Positions 1 through 6,917 of a stretch of 38,222 bases of DNA are shown piece after piece. The notes below the pieces were generated by a model. That model did not search any database. It was not told the origin of the DNA and saw only the letters and a list, made by a program, of their open reading frames with translations. Position 1 is the stretch's first letter. Every line of letters begins with the position of its first letter. Location: positions 1 through 38,222 of the forward strand of contig CADBNT010000023.1 of the NCBI GenBank assembly GCA_902796125.1. The letters are read 5' to 3'. The stretch is from an uncultured Erysipelotrichaceae bacterium (GTDB lineage: Bacteria; Bacillota_I; Bacilli_A; RFN20; CAG-826). Made by a program: the position numbers and the translations under genes.

Positions 1-786
1 AACGATGTTTTAGACAAGATTAAATCAAATACACTCGTCATTGTTTGTGACGTTCATAGACCATCGCTTACCCTTTGTCCAAAAGTCCTAGAGAAAGCTA
101 CAAAGGTTATGGTCATTGACCATCATAGACGTAGTGAAGAATTTATTGAATCACCAGTTTTCCAATACATCGAGCCAAGTGCTTCTTCAGCATCTGAAAT
201 GATCGTTGAACTTATTCGTTATTCAAGCGCGAACCCACGTATCGAAATCCCAAGTACATACGCGACCATTATGCTCTCAGGCATATTTATGGACTCCAAT
301 TACTTCAAGGCTAAAACTTGTGGTATTCGTACCTTTGAAGCATCAATGGTTCTCAAAGAATTTGGTGCAGATAACTCTGTCGCTGATGATTATCTTAAGG
401 ATGAATTTGAAGAATACACTCTTATTACAAAGATTATTTCTACACTTAAAACACCATTCTATGGTGTCGTATATTGTGTCGCTGATGAAGATGACATTAT
501 TGAAGCTGCTACACTCGCCAAAGTTGGCAACCAATGCATGCAAATGCGTGGCGTAAACGCCTGCTTTGTCATTGGTAAAACTGCTGTTAACGAAGTTAGA
601 ATCTCTTGTCGTAGTGACGGAACAATCAACGTTCAATTACTTGCTGAAAAACTTAATGGTGGTGGTCACTTCACTCAAGCTGCTGGATCATTTAAAAATA
701 CTACAATCGATAGGGTTGAATCTCGTCTTTTAGATGTTCTTAATGAATATCTACCAGATGCTCGTAACAACCAAGAAAGGAAATAA
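1..786 (+). CDS. gdpP: Cyclic-di-AMP phosphodiesterase GdpP, C-terminal part (5' truncated by window edge)
   Basis: The reading frame is open from base 1, so this is the 3' part of a gene that begins outside the window; the ATG at 109 is internal. Visible are the DHH-domain end (VCDVHRPS, then VIDHHRR) and a DHHA1 domain ending in the substrate-binding LNGGGHF motif. GdpP proteins are membrane-anchored phosphodiesterases that hydrolyse c-di-AMP to pApA and so control potassium and osmotic homeostasis. The usual N-terminal membrane helices, PAS-like and degenerate GGDEF domains would lie upstream. The gene stops one base before rplI, and the rplI ribosome-binding site (AGAAAGGA) sits inside its last codons. 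The gdpP-rplI-dnaB order is conserved in Bacillus and relatives, which supports the call. Confidence 0.93.
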   Translation, partial: NDVLDKIKSNTLVIVCDVHRPSLTLCPKVLEKATKVMVIDHHRRSEEFIESPVFQYIEPSASSASEMIVELIRYSSANPRIEIPSTYATIMLSGIFMDSNYFKAKTCGIRTFEASMVLKEFGADNSVADDYLKDEFEEYTLITKIISTLKTPFYGVVYCVADEDDIIEAATLAKVGNQCMQMRGVNACFVIGKTAVNEVRISCRSDGTINVQLLAEKLNGGGHFTQAAGSFKNTTIDRVESRLLDVLNEYLPDARNNQERK

Positions 787-787
787 G

Positions 788-1237
788 ATGAAAGTCATTT
801 TGTTAAAAGACGTTAAAGGCGTCGGCAAAAAGTCTGAAATTGTAAACGTCAAAGATGGTTATGGCGCTAATTTCCTTATTCCTAGAGGTCTTGCAGTTGC
901 TTATTCTGAGAAGGCCCTTGAGATTCTCAATCAACAAAAAGCTGATGAAAAGGAACAAATTAGAATTGCTACCGAGAACGCTAAAGCATTAGCAGAAAAG
1001 CTTAAAAACATCACCGTTGAATTCACTGCTAATTGTGGAAGCGATGGAAGAATGTTCGGAACCATCTCCACCAAGCAAATAGAACAAGAGCTAAAAGCTA
1101 AGTTTAATATTGATATTGATAAAAGAAAAATAATCAGCAAAACTGCTGTAGATAGACTTGGATATACCAAATTACAAATCGAACTTTATAAAGGCGTAAT
1201 TGGGGAAATTAATGTTCATGTAAGTGAAAAGAAATAG
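788..1237 (+). CDS. rplI: 50S ribosomal protein L9
   Basis: 149 residues, the usual size for L9. The N-terminal domain that binds 23S rRNA is clear (MKVILLKDVKGVGKKSEIV, then DGYGANFLIPRGLA), followed by the long connecting helix and a C-terminal domain. I chose the ATG at 788 because the L9 consensus starts exactly there and AGAAAGGA lies at correct spacing; an upstream in-frame ATG at 734 would add 18 residues encoded by the overlapping gdpP tail. It is translated from the same block as gdpP and dnaB, with 11 bases to dnaB containing a strong GGAGGG site. Confidence 0.97.
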   Translation: MKVILLKDVKGVGKKSEIVNVKDGYGANFLIPRGLAVAYSEKALEILNQQKADEKEQIRIATENAKALAEKLKNITVEFTANCGSDGRMFGTISTKQIEQELKAKFNIDIDKRKIISKTAVDRLGYTKLQIELYKGVIGEINVHVSEKK

Positions 1238-1248
1238 GAGGGACGAAA

Positions 1249-2739
1249 ATGGCTAGTAAAAATAAAGTATTACCACATAACACAGAAGCTGAAAAAGCCG
1301 TTTTAGGCGCCATGATTCGTTCAACCTCTATTCTTTACGATGTCATGGCTCAACTTACTGAAAATGACTTCTACGAAGAAAATGAAAATCATCGTGCTAT
1401 CTTTGGTGCGATTGAAAGACTATATAGAAAAAGTGTTCCTGTCGATGTTCAAACAATCACTGATGAATTAATTAATTCAAAGGAAATTGAAATCGCTGGA
1501 GGACTTGAATACTTAGTTGAATTATCTGATTCAATTATTACCTTCGCGAATATTGACCAATACATTCGTATTGTTAAAGAACAATCTAACTTAAGAGCGT
1601 TCCTTAAAACAATCGAAGGCTATGTCTCTAAATGCTATACATCAGACATTGAAAGCGTTGATTCTTTCTTTGCTCAAGCCCAAAAGGATATTACCAATAT
1701 TACTGAAAAACGTAGAGTTGGTGATTTCCAAACCGCTGAAGAAGTTTCATCTCACTTAGCAGAAGAACTAAAACACTTAAAACCTGCTACAACCGATGAT
1801 TCAATCACCCAAGGTGCAACTCCAACAGGATATTCTGAACTTAATAAGAAAACCCATGGTTTTAAACCAGGTGAACTTATCGTTGTTGCTGCTCGTCCGG
1901 GTATTGGTAAAACAACTCTTAGCCTTAACCTTGCTTTTAATGCGGCTAAGCACGGACATACAGTTGCCTATTTTTCACTGGAAATGCCTGCGCAGCAATT
2001 ATTTAAGAGACTTGTTTCCGCTGACTCTAATGTTAAATTAGATTCTCTTATTTCTGGTTTCGGTTTAAATCAAAATGTTCAGCTTAAACTTCAACAATCT
2101 TGTAATGCTTTATCTAAGATGAGCATCTATATTGACGATACTGCCGGTATTCAAATTCTCGATATCGTTGCTAAATGTCGTAAATTAAAAGAAAAGACAG
2201 GCAATTTAGGCCTTGTAGTTGTTGACTATATTGGTCTTGCCCGTACCAATACTCATTACGATTCAAGACAACTTGAAGTTCAATACATTTCTCAAACGCT
2301 TAAGAAATTAGCGCTAGATTTAAATGTTCCAGTTATCGCTGTTGCACAGCTTAACCGTAACGTTGAAAGTAGATCTAATGGTGAACCAATGCTTAGCGAC
2401 CTTCGTGAATCCGGTTCTATTGAACAAGACGCTGATATTGTTCTTCTTTTACATGAAACATCTCTTGATAAATCAAGCGATTGTAGTAAAGGAAGTATCT
2501 TTGATAAGCAAGATAGAGCGGTTAACGAAGCTCAACAAAATGTTGCCAAGCAAGAAGCTGGAAATAACGAAGCCAAACTCGTTAACATCATCATTGCGAA
2601 AAATAGATCTGGTCAACAAGGCAAAGTTGCCCTCTTATTTAGAAGACCATACTGCAAATTTGACGCTCTTTCCAAAGAAGGAAATGCTCAAATTCAATCA
2701 TTAGAAGCAGAAAGATTAACATACGGAAATCGTGATTAA
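1249..2739 (+). CDS. dnaB: Replicative DNA helicase DnaB (DnaC in Bacillus)
   Basis: Hexameric 5'-3' helicase of the replication fork. The N-terminal DnaB domain begins LPHNTEAEKAVLGAMI; the RecA-like C-terminal domain has a Walker A motif (ARPGIGKTT), a Walker B strand (LGLVVVDYIGL), the AVAQLNR sensor strand and the signature LSDLRESGSIEQDADIV. At 496 residues it is some 30-50 longer than usual. The excess is a hydrophilic Asn/Gln/Lys-rich stretch after the LLLHE strand (about residues 405-435), where relatives run directly into the IIIAK.R.G motif. The Q of the common DYLQL motif is G here. It shares a TAATG one-base overlap with walJ, so the two are translationally coupled. Confidence 0.96.
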   Translation: MASKNKVLPHNTEAEKAVLGAMIRSTSILYDVMAQLTENDFYEENENHRAIFGAIERLYRKSVPVDVQTITDELINSKEIEIAGGLEYLVELSDSIITFANIDQYIRIVKEQSNLRAFLKTIEGYVSKCYTSDIESVDSFFAQAQKDITNITEKRRVGDFQTAEEVSSHLAEELKHLKPATTDDSITQGATPTGYSELNKKTHGFKPGELIVVAARPGIGKTTLSLNLAFNAAKHGHTVAYFSLEMPAQQLFKRLVSADSNVKLDSLISGFGLNQNVQLKLQQSCNALSKMSIYIDDTAGIQILDIVAKCRKLKEKTGNLGLVVVDYIGLARTNTHYDSRQLEVQYISQTLKKLALDLNVPVIAVAQLNRNVESRSNGEPMLSDLRESGSIEQDADIVLLLHETSLDKSSDCSKGSIFDKQDRAVNEAQQNVAKQEAGNNEAKLVNIIIAKNRSGQQGKVALLFRRPYCKFDALSKEGNAQIQSLEAERLTYGNRD

Positions 2740-3494
2740 TGAAATTCATAATCATTGAATCTGGATCTAAAGGAAATGCGACACTCATCATAGATGAAGG
2801 TCGTATTCTTTTAATTGATATGGGTGTTACCTTAACTGCTCTAAGAAACGCTTTAAAATCTCTAGATAAAAACTTAATGAATATTGATGCACTTTTATTA
2901 ACACATTCACATAGTGATCACACTAAAGGCGTTAGATATTTAGACCCACTTCCTATTTATTGCACTGAAGGAACTTATGATTCAGAAGAAGTTAATATAA
3001 TTAAGCCTTATAAATCATTTAAGATAAACCATATAAAAATTACTCCAATTGAAGCATCGCACGATGCTATTAATACAGTTGGTTTTATCTTTGATAACGA
3101 AAAAGAAAAACTAGTTTATATGACCGATACTGGAATGATTCCTGAAAAGTCACTTTCTTTAATGAAAAATGCTGATTATTACATCATTGAATCAAATCAT
3201 AATGTTAAAAAGCTCCATCAATCAAATCGTCCAGTTGATCTTAAACTAAGGATTTTGTCTGATAATGGTCACTTATCAAATGAAGATTCCGCTATTTATA
3301 TGACTGAATTAGTGGGCAAGAATACTAAACAAATTGTTTTAGCACATTTGTCAGAAGAATGTAACGCTCCTGAATTAGCGTTATCTGCCTATAAAAAAGT
3401 ATTTTCAAAAGCGCATATTTCTTTAACAAATATCGATTTAAAATGTGCCAGTCAACATGAGGCTTTAGTGGGAGGAAAAGTAGATGAATTATGA
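2739..3494 (+). CDS. walJ: Metallo-beta-lactamase-fold hydrolase, WalJ (YycJ) family
   Basis: 251 residues with the metal-binding motif LTHSHSDHTKGV near residue 55, a downstream MTDTG strand with the bridging Asp, and the C-terminal AHLSEE.N.PELAL signature typical of WalJ/YycJ. In Bacillus and streptococci WalJ is a cytoplasmic MBL-fold nuclease-like protein encoded with the WalKR two-component system and tied to coordination of replication and cell-wall metabolism. No walK or walR is visible here; instead the gene is coupled to dnaB by a TAATG overlap. Its last 11 bases overlap the next gene and carry that gene's GGAGG site. It stops at TGA, evidence that TGA is a true stop codon. Confidence 0.88.
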   Translation: MKFIIIESGSKGNATLIIDEGRILLIDMGVTLTALRNALKSLDKNLMNIDALLLTHSHSDHTKGVRYLDPLPIYCTEGTYDSEEVNIIKPYKSFKINHIKITPIEASHDAINTVGFIFDNEKEKLVYMTDTGMIPEKSLSLMKNADYYIIESNHNVKKLHQSNRPVDLKLRILSDNGHLSNEDSAIYMTELVGKNTKQIVLAHLSEECNAPELALSAYKKVFSKAHISLTNIDLKCASQHEALVGGKVDEL

Positions 3495-3822
3495 AGAATT
3501 TTCTGATTTAAAGAGCATCAAACTAAAAGAAACTAGTTTAGTAAAATGCTTCGAACTTGAAAGTGGTTCTCGCTTCTTTATTGAACCTCCATTTTACACT
3601 CAACTCATGTCATTAAAAGAGATATATCCAGATGAATTTCCGCGAGTCATTGCACAGATGAAAAAGCTTGCAAATGAAAGAAAATATGTGGGTTTTGTAT
3701 ATGATTTTGAAAATCCATTCGTGCAACTAGATGGTTATATTTATCTCGAAATCACCGATGTTACAGATCCAATTAAAGTCTTTTATGAAGACAAATCGAG
3801 AGGCTCAGATTACGGAGATTAA
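3484..3822 (+). CDS. Small conserved-looking protein of unknown function
   Basis: 112 residues; I do not recognise a family. The composition is soluble, mixed alpha/beta and slightly acidic, with aromatic-rich strands (SRFFIEPPFY, KYVGFVYDF, GYIYLEITDV) and no signal or membrane segment. A strong GGAGG site lies at 3471-3475, inside the walJ tail, and the start overlaps walJ by 11 bases, so translation is probably coupled to walJ and dnaB. It is the last gene of the leading core operon. About 50 bases of AT-rich DNA separate it from the next gene. Confidence 0.75.
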   Translation: MNYEEFSDLKSIKLKETSLVKCFELESGSRFFIEPPFYTQLMSLKEIYPDEFPRVIAQMKKLANERKYVGFVYDFENPFVQLDGYIYLEITDVTDPIKVFYEDKSRGSDYGD

Positions 3823-3873
3823 AAAACTTTCAAACTTTAATTTTGCAATTATAAGTGCAAAAATAAAAATACC

Positions 3874-5181
3874 ATGAACGTTACAATTATTGGGCTTGGT
3901 TATGTCGGACTTGTAAACGCTGTCGTGTTCGCATCGTATAATCACGATGTCATTGGCTTTGATGTTGACAAAGAGAAGGTTTCACTTTTAAAACAAGGCA
4001 TTTCACCTATTGATGAAGATGGTGTCCAAATCCTTCTTTCTGAAGCAAAACATAAAATCAGATTTACTACGAATGCTAAAGATGCCATTCGTCCAAATAG
4101 TTTAATTTCAATTGCTGTTGATACTCCTCCTGATGAAGAAGGCAATATCGACATGAAGAATTTTAATAATGCTGTTGAGCTTATTGCTGAAAATGCTGCA
4201 CAAGATTCCATTGTTTGCATTCATTCAACTGTTCCACTTGGCACAAATCGAAAAGTAAAACAATATCTTGAGTCTCATAGTAAATACAAATTCGAAGTTG
4301 TCTCTATGCCAATGTTTGTGAGGGAAGGAACTGCTCTTAGAGATTTTGTTTCACCTTCTAGAATAATTATTGGTACTGATTCTCCAAAGGTAGAAAAAGA
4401 AATACGTTCAGTTGTCGAATCATTCTTAGTAAAAAAAGTTCCTATCATGGTAACAACTCCAGAAAACGCTGAAGTTATCAAATGTGCTTCTAACACATAT
4501 CTTGCCATGAGAGTTTCATTTATTAATGAAATAGCTCGTATTTGTGAATACATTGGAGCGGATATTGATAAAGTAAGTCTAGGCGTCTCTCTTGATCCAA
4601 GAATTGGTCTTTCTTATTTCAAACCAAGTGTTGGTTATGGTGGAACATTTTATCCGAAAGATAATCTTCAACCTAAAAACGAACTATCTGTTTTAGGAGA
4701 ACAGTTTGTTTTGTCTAGAGCAATCATTGAATCTAATAAGAAACAGATTCAGTTCTTTATCGATAAGATCTTTAAACGCTTTAAATCAATCACCAACTTC
4801 AAGGTTGCTGTGCTTGGCCTATCTTATAAAGGTGACACTGAAGACGTTAGAAATTCTCCAGCAATTAAAGTGGTGAGAGCTCTTCTAGATAAATACGCTG
4901 AAATCTATGCTTATGATCCTCTTGGAGAAGATAATTTTAAGAAACTATTTATTAGACATACCCATATCCACTACATGGATTACGCAAAAGACGCTTTAGC
5001 AAAAGCTGACTTTGCAGTTATCCTCAATGATTCAAATGAATTTAAGAATCTAACGATAGATGATTTCAAAGTGATGAAACATATGGTCATATTCGATGGT
5101 AAAAACCTATATAAGCTAGAGAATATGAAAGGTGCTGAATACCATTCAGTAGGACGTCCAACAATTGGACTTACGAAATAA
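3874..5181 (+). CDS. UDP-glucose/GDP-mannose dehydrogenase family protein lacking the catalytic Cys
   Basis: 435 residues with full family architecture: N-terminal Rossmann dinucleotide site (GLGYVGLVNA), STVPLGT motif, central dimerisation helix (K203 and N207 in IKCASNTYLA) and C-terminal UDP-binding domain (LGLSYKGDTEDVRNSP). Family members oxidise a sugar nucleotide C6 alcohol twice to a uronic acid through a thioester on the Cys of GGSCFPKD. Here that segment is GGTFYPKD, so the nucleophile is Phe259, and the Glu of NPEFLREG is Met147. Asp263 is kept. Substrate-binding and first-step residues therefore remain while thioester chemistry should be lost. No Shine-Dalgarno is evident; a weak TTTGCA/TAAAAA pair sits just upstream. 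A perfect hairpin terminator follows. Confidence 0.85.
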   Translation: MNVTIIGLGYVGLVNAVVFASYNHDVIGFDVDKEKVSLLKQGISPIDEDGVQILLSEAKHKIRFTTNAKDAIRPNSLISIAVDTPPDEEGNIDMKNFNNAVELIAENAAQDSIVCIHSTVPLGTNRKVKQYLESHSKYKFEVVSMPMFVREGTALRDFVSPSRIIIGTDSPKVEKEIRSVVESFLVKKVPIMVTTPENAEVIKCASNTYLAMRVSFINEIARICEYIGADIDKVSLGVSLDPRIGLSYFKPSVGYGGTFYPKDNLQPKNELSVLGEQFVLSRAIIESNKKQIQFFIDKIFKRFKSITNFKVAVLGLSYKGDTEDVRNSPAIKVVRALLDKYAEIYAYDPLGEDNFKKLFIRHTHIHYMDYAKDALAKADFAVILNDSNEFKNLTIDDFKVMKHMVIFDGKNLYKLENMKGAEYHSVGRPTIGLTK

Positions 5182-5182
5182 A

Positions 5183-5210
5183 AAAAGCGATTCGTGATTG
5201 AATCGCTTTT
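5183..5210. terminator. Bidirectional intrinsic terminator
   Basis: Perfect 11-bp stem (AAAAGCGATTC with GAATCGCTTTT) and 6-nt loop, ending in T-rich sequence on the plus strand and in an A-run that reads as U on the minus strand. It sits between the dehydrogenase gene and the convergent gene at 5225-6358, so it can serve both. Confidence 0.9.
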
Positions 5211-5224
5211 AATTAATAAATTAA

Positions 5225-6358
5225 TTACTTAACTGGCTTTGTATCAACAGTCTTAACTGGTTTGCTGTATTTATTTTGTGATGGCGCTGCACTTTCTGGA
5301 CGAAGTGTTTTCATAGAAAGCCACATGACTCTTACGCCAAGGAATAAGGCGAAGAACACTTGAGTAAATGAACTTAATAAGAATGATAAGCCACATGTTA
5401 AGACAGCTGGAGTAAATGATGCCCAAGCGGAAATCTTTTGGCATTCCCAAATGGTGAAGATACGATATGGGTTATTTTTACCTCTAGTAAGAACCCAGAT
5501 CATAAGACCCATAAAGATGGTTAAACCAGCATTAATACCAAACATCATTAATGTTGTTTGCCAGGTTAATGTAAAACGAGTGTTGAGATAGAAGGTCTTG
5601 TAGAATACTTTCCAGTTAGACCAAGTATCATTTGTGTATGTAAGATAGTTTTCACTAGCTTTAGCTTGTTCGTGATTCTTGCCACCATTAATGTTGTTTA
5701 ATAAGTAGTTATCTTCAAAATAATTATAGTTACCATAAATGCTAGCAACTGTTGCTTTATTCTTTTCGACATTTTGGATGTACATAACAACATTCTTTTC
5801 GCTTAAGACAAGGTAAGAGCCACCACGAGTAACTCTTGTTTCTTTTCCTTCAGCGTCGGTTGTAGTGACATAAGCGATAGAATTGATCTTGTCGTTATTT
5901 TCAAATTCTTCTTGGGAAAGAATGTAAACTTGCAAGTCAACTAAGCCATTGGAGTTAATATGACTCCAGCAGTTGTTGCCACTTTCATCGGTGCCCCAAT
6001 ATGAATAGGCGGTTTCACCAATGACAGTACCTTTTTCTTTGTTATCGCAATATTCTTTCCATTTGTTAGCATCTGCTTCAAGTCTCTTATCGGAATCACC
6101 TTCTTTGATGAAGATGGAATATTCTTTATCGTTAATATCTTCAACGAAACGTTGCATAGCAACTTCCATTCCGTATGAATAATTAGCGATGCTTGAATCT
6201 CCTTCACGGATGTAGGATTGAACAAAGACTGGAATAACGGCGATTAATAATGAAAGGATGAAGAATGGAACGGCGAAGTACCAAGGACGATGTCTTCCTC
6301 CTTCAACACAGGCTGGATTTGATATAAGTGAACGTAAAATAAGTTTTAAATGTTTCAT
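5225..6358 (-). CDS. Membrane protein with large extracytoplasmic loop, unknown function
   Basis: 377 residues. A short N-terminal cytoplasmic part is followed by one membrane helix (about residues 27-48), then a hydrophilic loop of roughly 200 residues, then three further hydrophobic helices (about 260-345) and a short Lys/Pro tail with a near-repeat KPVKTVDTKPVK. The layout recalls DUF1189-type membrane proteins of Firmicutes, but I cannot identify it with confidence. It has no Shine-Dalgarno; a TTGATT/TAATAT promoter (16-bp spacer) ends 10 nt before the ATG, predicting a nearly leaderless mRNA. It is convergent with the dehydrogenase gene and divergent from tmRNA. Confidence 0.8.
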   Translation of the reverse strand: MKHLKLILRSLISNPACVEGGRHRPWYFAVPFFILSLLIAVIPVFVQSYIREGDSSIANYSYGMEVAMQRFVEDINDKEYSIFIKEGDSDKRLEADANKWKEYCDNKEKGTVIGETAYSYWGTDESGNNCWSHINSNGLVDLQVYILSQEEFENNDKINSIAYVTTTDAEGKETRVTRGGSYLVLSEKNVVMYIQNVEKNKATVASIYGNYNYFEDNYLLNNINGGKNHEQAKASENYLTYTNDTWSNWKVFYKTFYLNTRFTLTWQTTLMMFGINAGLTIFMGLMIWVLTRGKNNPYRIFTIWECQKISAWASFTPAVLTCGLSFLLSSFTQVFFALFLGVRVMWLSMKTLRPESAAPSQNKYSKPVKTVDTKPVK

Positions 6359-6396
6359 AGTGCTAACTATATTAGCAAACTAAAAGGCTAAATCAA
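6359..6396 (-). promoter_or_regulatory. Predicted leaderless promoter for the 6358 gene
   Basis: On the minus strand TTGATT (6396-6391), a 16-bp spacer, then TAATAT (6374-6369), with only 10 nt to the ATG. An overlapping alternative -10, TATAGT (6371-6366), lies 7 nt from it. Neither leaves room for a Shine-Dalgarno site. Confidence 0.5.
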
Positions 6397-6416
6397 ATAA
6401 ATATTTGAAGGAAATA

Positions 6417-6445
6417 TTGCTATTAAACGAATATATATGTATCAT
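6417..6445 (+). promoter_or_regulatory. Possible promoter of ssrA
   Basis: TTGCTA (6417-6422), 17-bp spacer, TATCAT (6440-6445). Transcription would begin near 6452, and the mature tmRNA 5' end at 6463 would then be made by RNase P. The hexamers are weak matches, so this is tentative. Confidence 0.35.
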
Positions 6446-6462
6446 TATTTTGCTTTTAGCAC

Positions 6463-6853
6463 GGGGTCGATATAGTTTCGACAGGGATGATTGCCTGGCT
6501 CTAACTGCAGCCGAGTGATGACGTTATCATCAAACAAAAATAACTGACAACAGTTACATGAGAGCTCCTAGAGCTCAATCCCTCTGCTTAGCTTAAGCTA
6601 CTCGACATAGAGTTCCGACGCAATGCGCCGGGCAGAGCGCTCCTCAGGGTTTTAGCCTTTCACGCCTGAGATAAGTGTCATACCAAAAGGATAGATCAAA
6701 AGAGTTGACTCGCTAGCTTTGATCGAAATGCAATGAGTCTCGCGAAGATAGTCACGATATACGATGCTTCGTTAAAAACAAATATCGTCTAAGCTGTAGA
6801 CGTTATTGTGGGGCCTTCCTTGGACACGAGTGCAATTCTCGCCGACTCCACCA
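6463..6853 (+). ncRNA. ssrA: Transfer-messenger RNA (tmRNA)
   Basis: One-piece tmRNA of about 391 nt. The 5' end GGGGTCG pairs with CGACTCC just before the encoded ACCA end, forming a 7-bp acceptor stem with one G-U pair. The conserved 5' GTTTCGACAGGG block and a T-arm (CGAG-TGCAATT-CTCG) are present; the T-loop reads TGC where most have TTC. tmRNA rescues stalled ribosomes by adding a degradation tag. The only open tag frame that fits runs from GAC at 6546 to TAA at 6594-6596 and gives DNSYMRAPRAQSLCLA, with resume codon GAC by analogy with the preceding AATAACT. This end differs from the common ALAA. A terminator follows the 3' end. Confidence 0.93.
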
Positions 6854-6865
6854 AGTAAACACAAT

Positions 6866-6891
6866 TCTCAAGTATATGCTTGAGATTTTTT
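6866..6891 (+). terminator. Terminator of ssrA
   Basis: 7-bp stem TCTCAAG / CTTGAGA with a 6-nt loop (6873-6878) followed by six T residues, 12 bases after the tmRNA CCA end. It overlaps an in-frame ATG at 6876, which is therefore not the start of the next gene. Confidence 0.85.
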
Positions 6892-6904
6892 ATTACTTTG
6901 TATG

Positions 6905-6917
6905 TAATAATTTAAAT
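6905..6917 (+). promoter_or_regulatory. Possible leaderless -10 for the CotH-like gene
   Basis: TAATAA (6905-6910) preceded by TATG, 7 nt before the ATG at 6918, without Shine-Dalgarno. The -35 region falls in the ssrA terminator T-run and is weak, so confidence is low. Confidence 0.3.

Noticed and set aside
734-787. Upstream in-frame ATG for rplI
   Set aside because: It lies inside gdpP, adds 18 residues absent from L9 proteins, and the canonical L9 start with its own ribosome-binding site is at 788.
3842-3862. Inverted repeat TTTTGCA / TGCAAAA as a terminator of the core operon
   Set aside because: The stem is short and AT-rich with no T-run after it; it may instead be part of the promoter before the dehydrogenase gene.
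6461-6860. tRNA gene instead of tmRNA
   Set aside because: The acceptor and T-arm halves are about 390 nt apart with the tmRNA 5' consensus and a tag frame between them.
6876-6917. Upstream in-frame ATG for the CotH-like gene
   Set aside because: It is inside the ssrA terminator and would place 14 residues before a clean lipoprotein signal.
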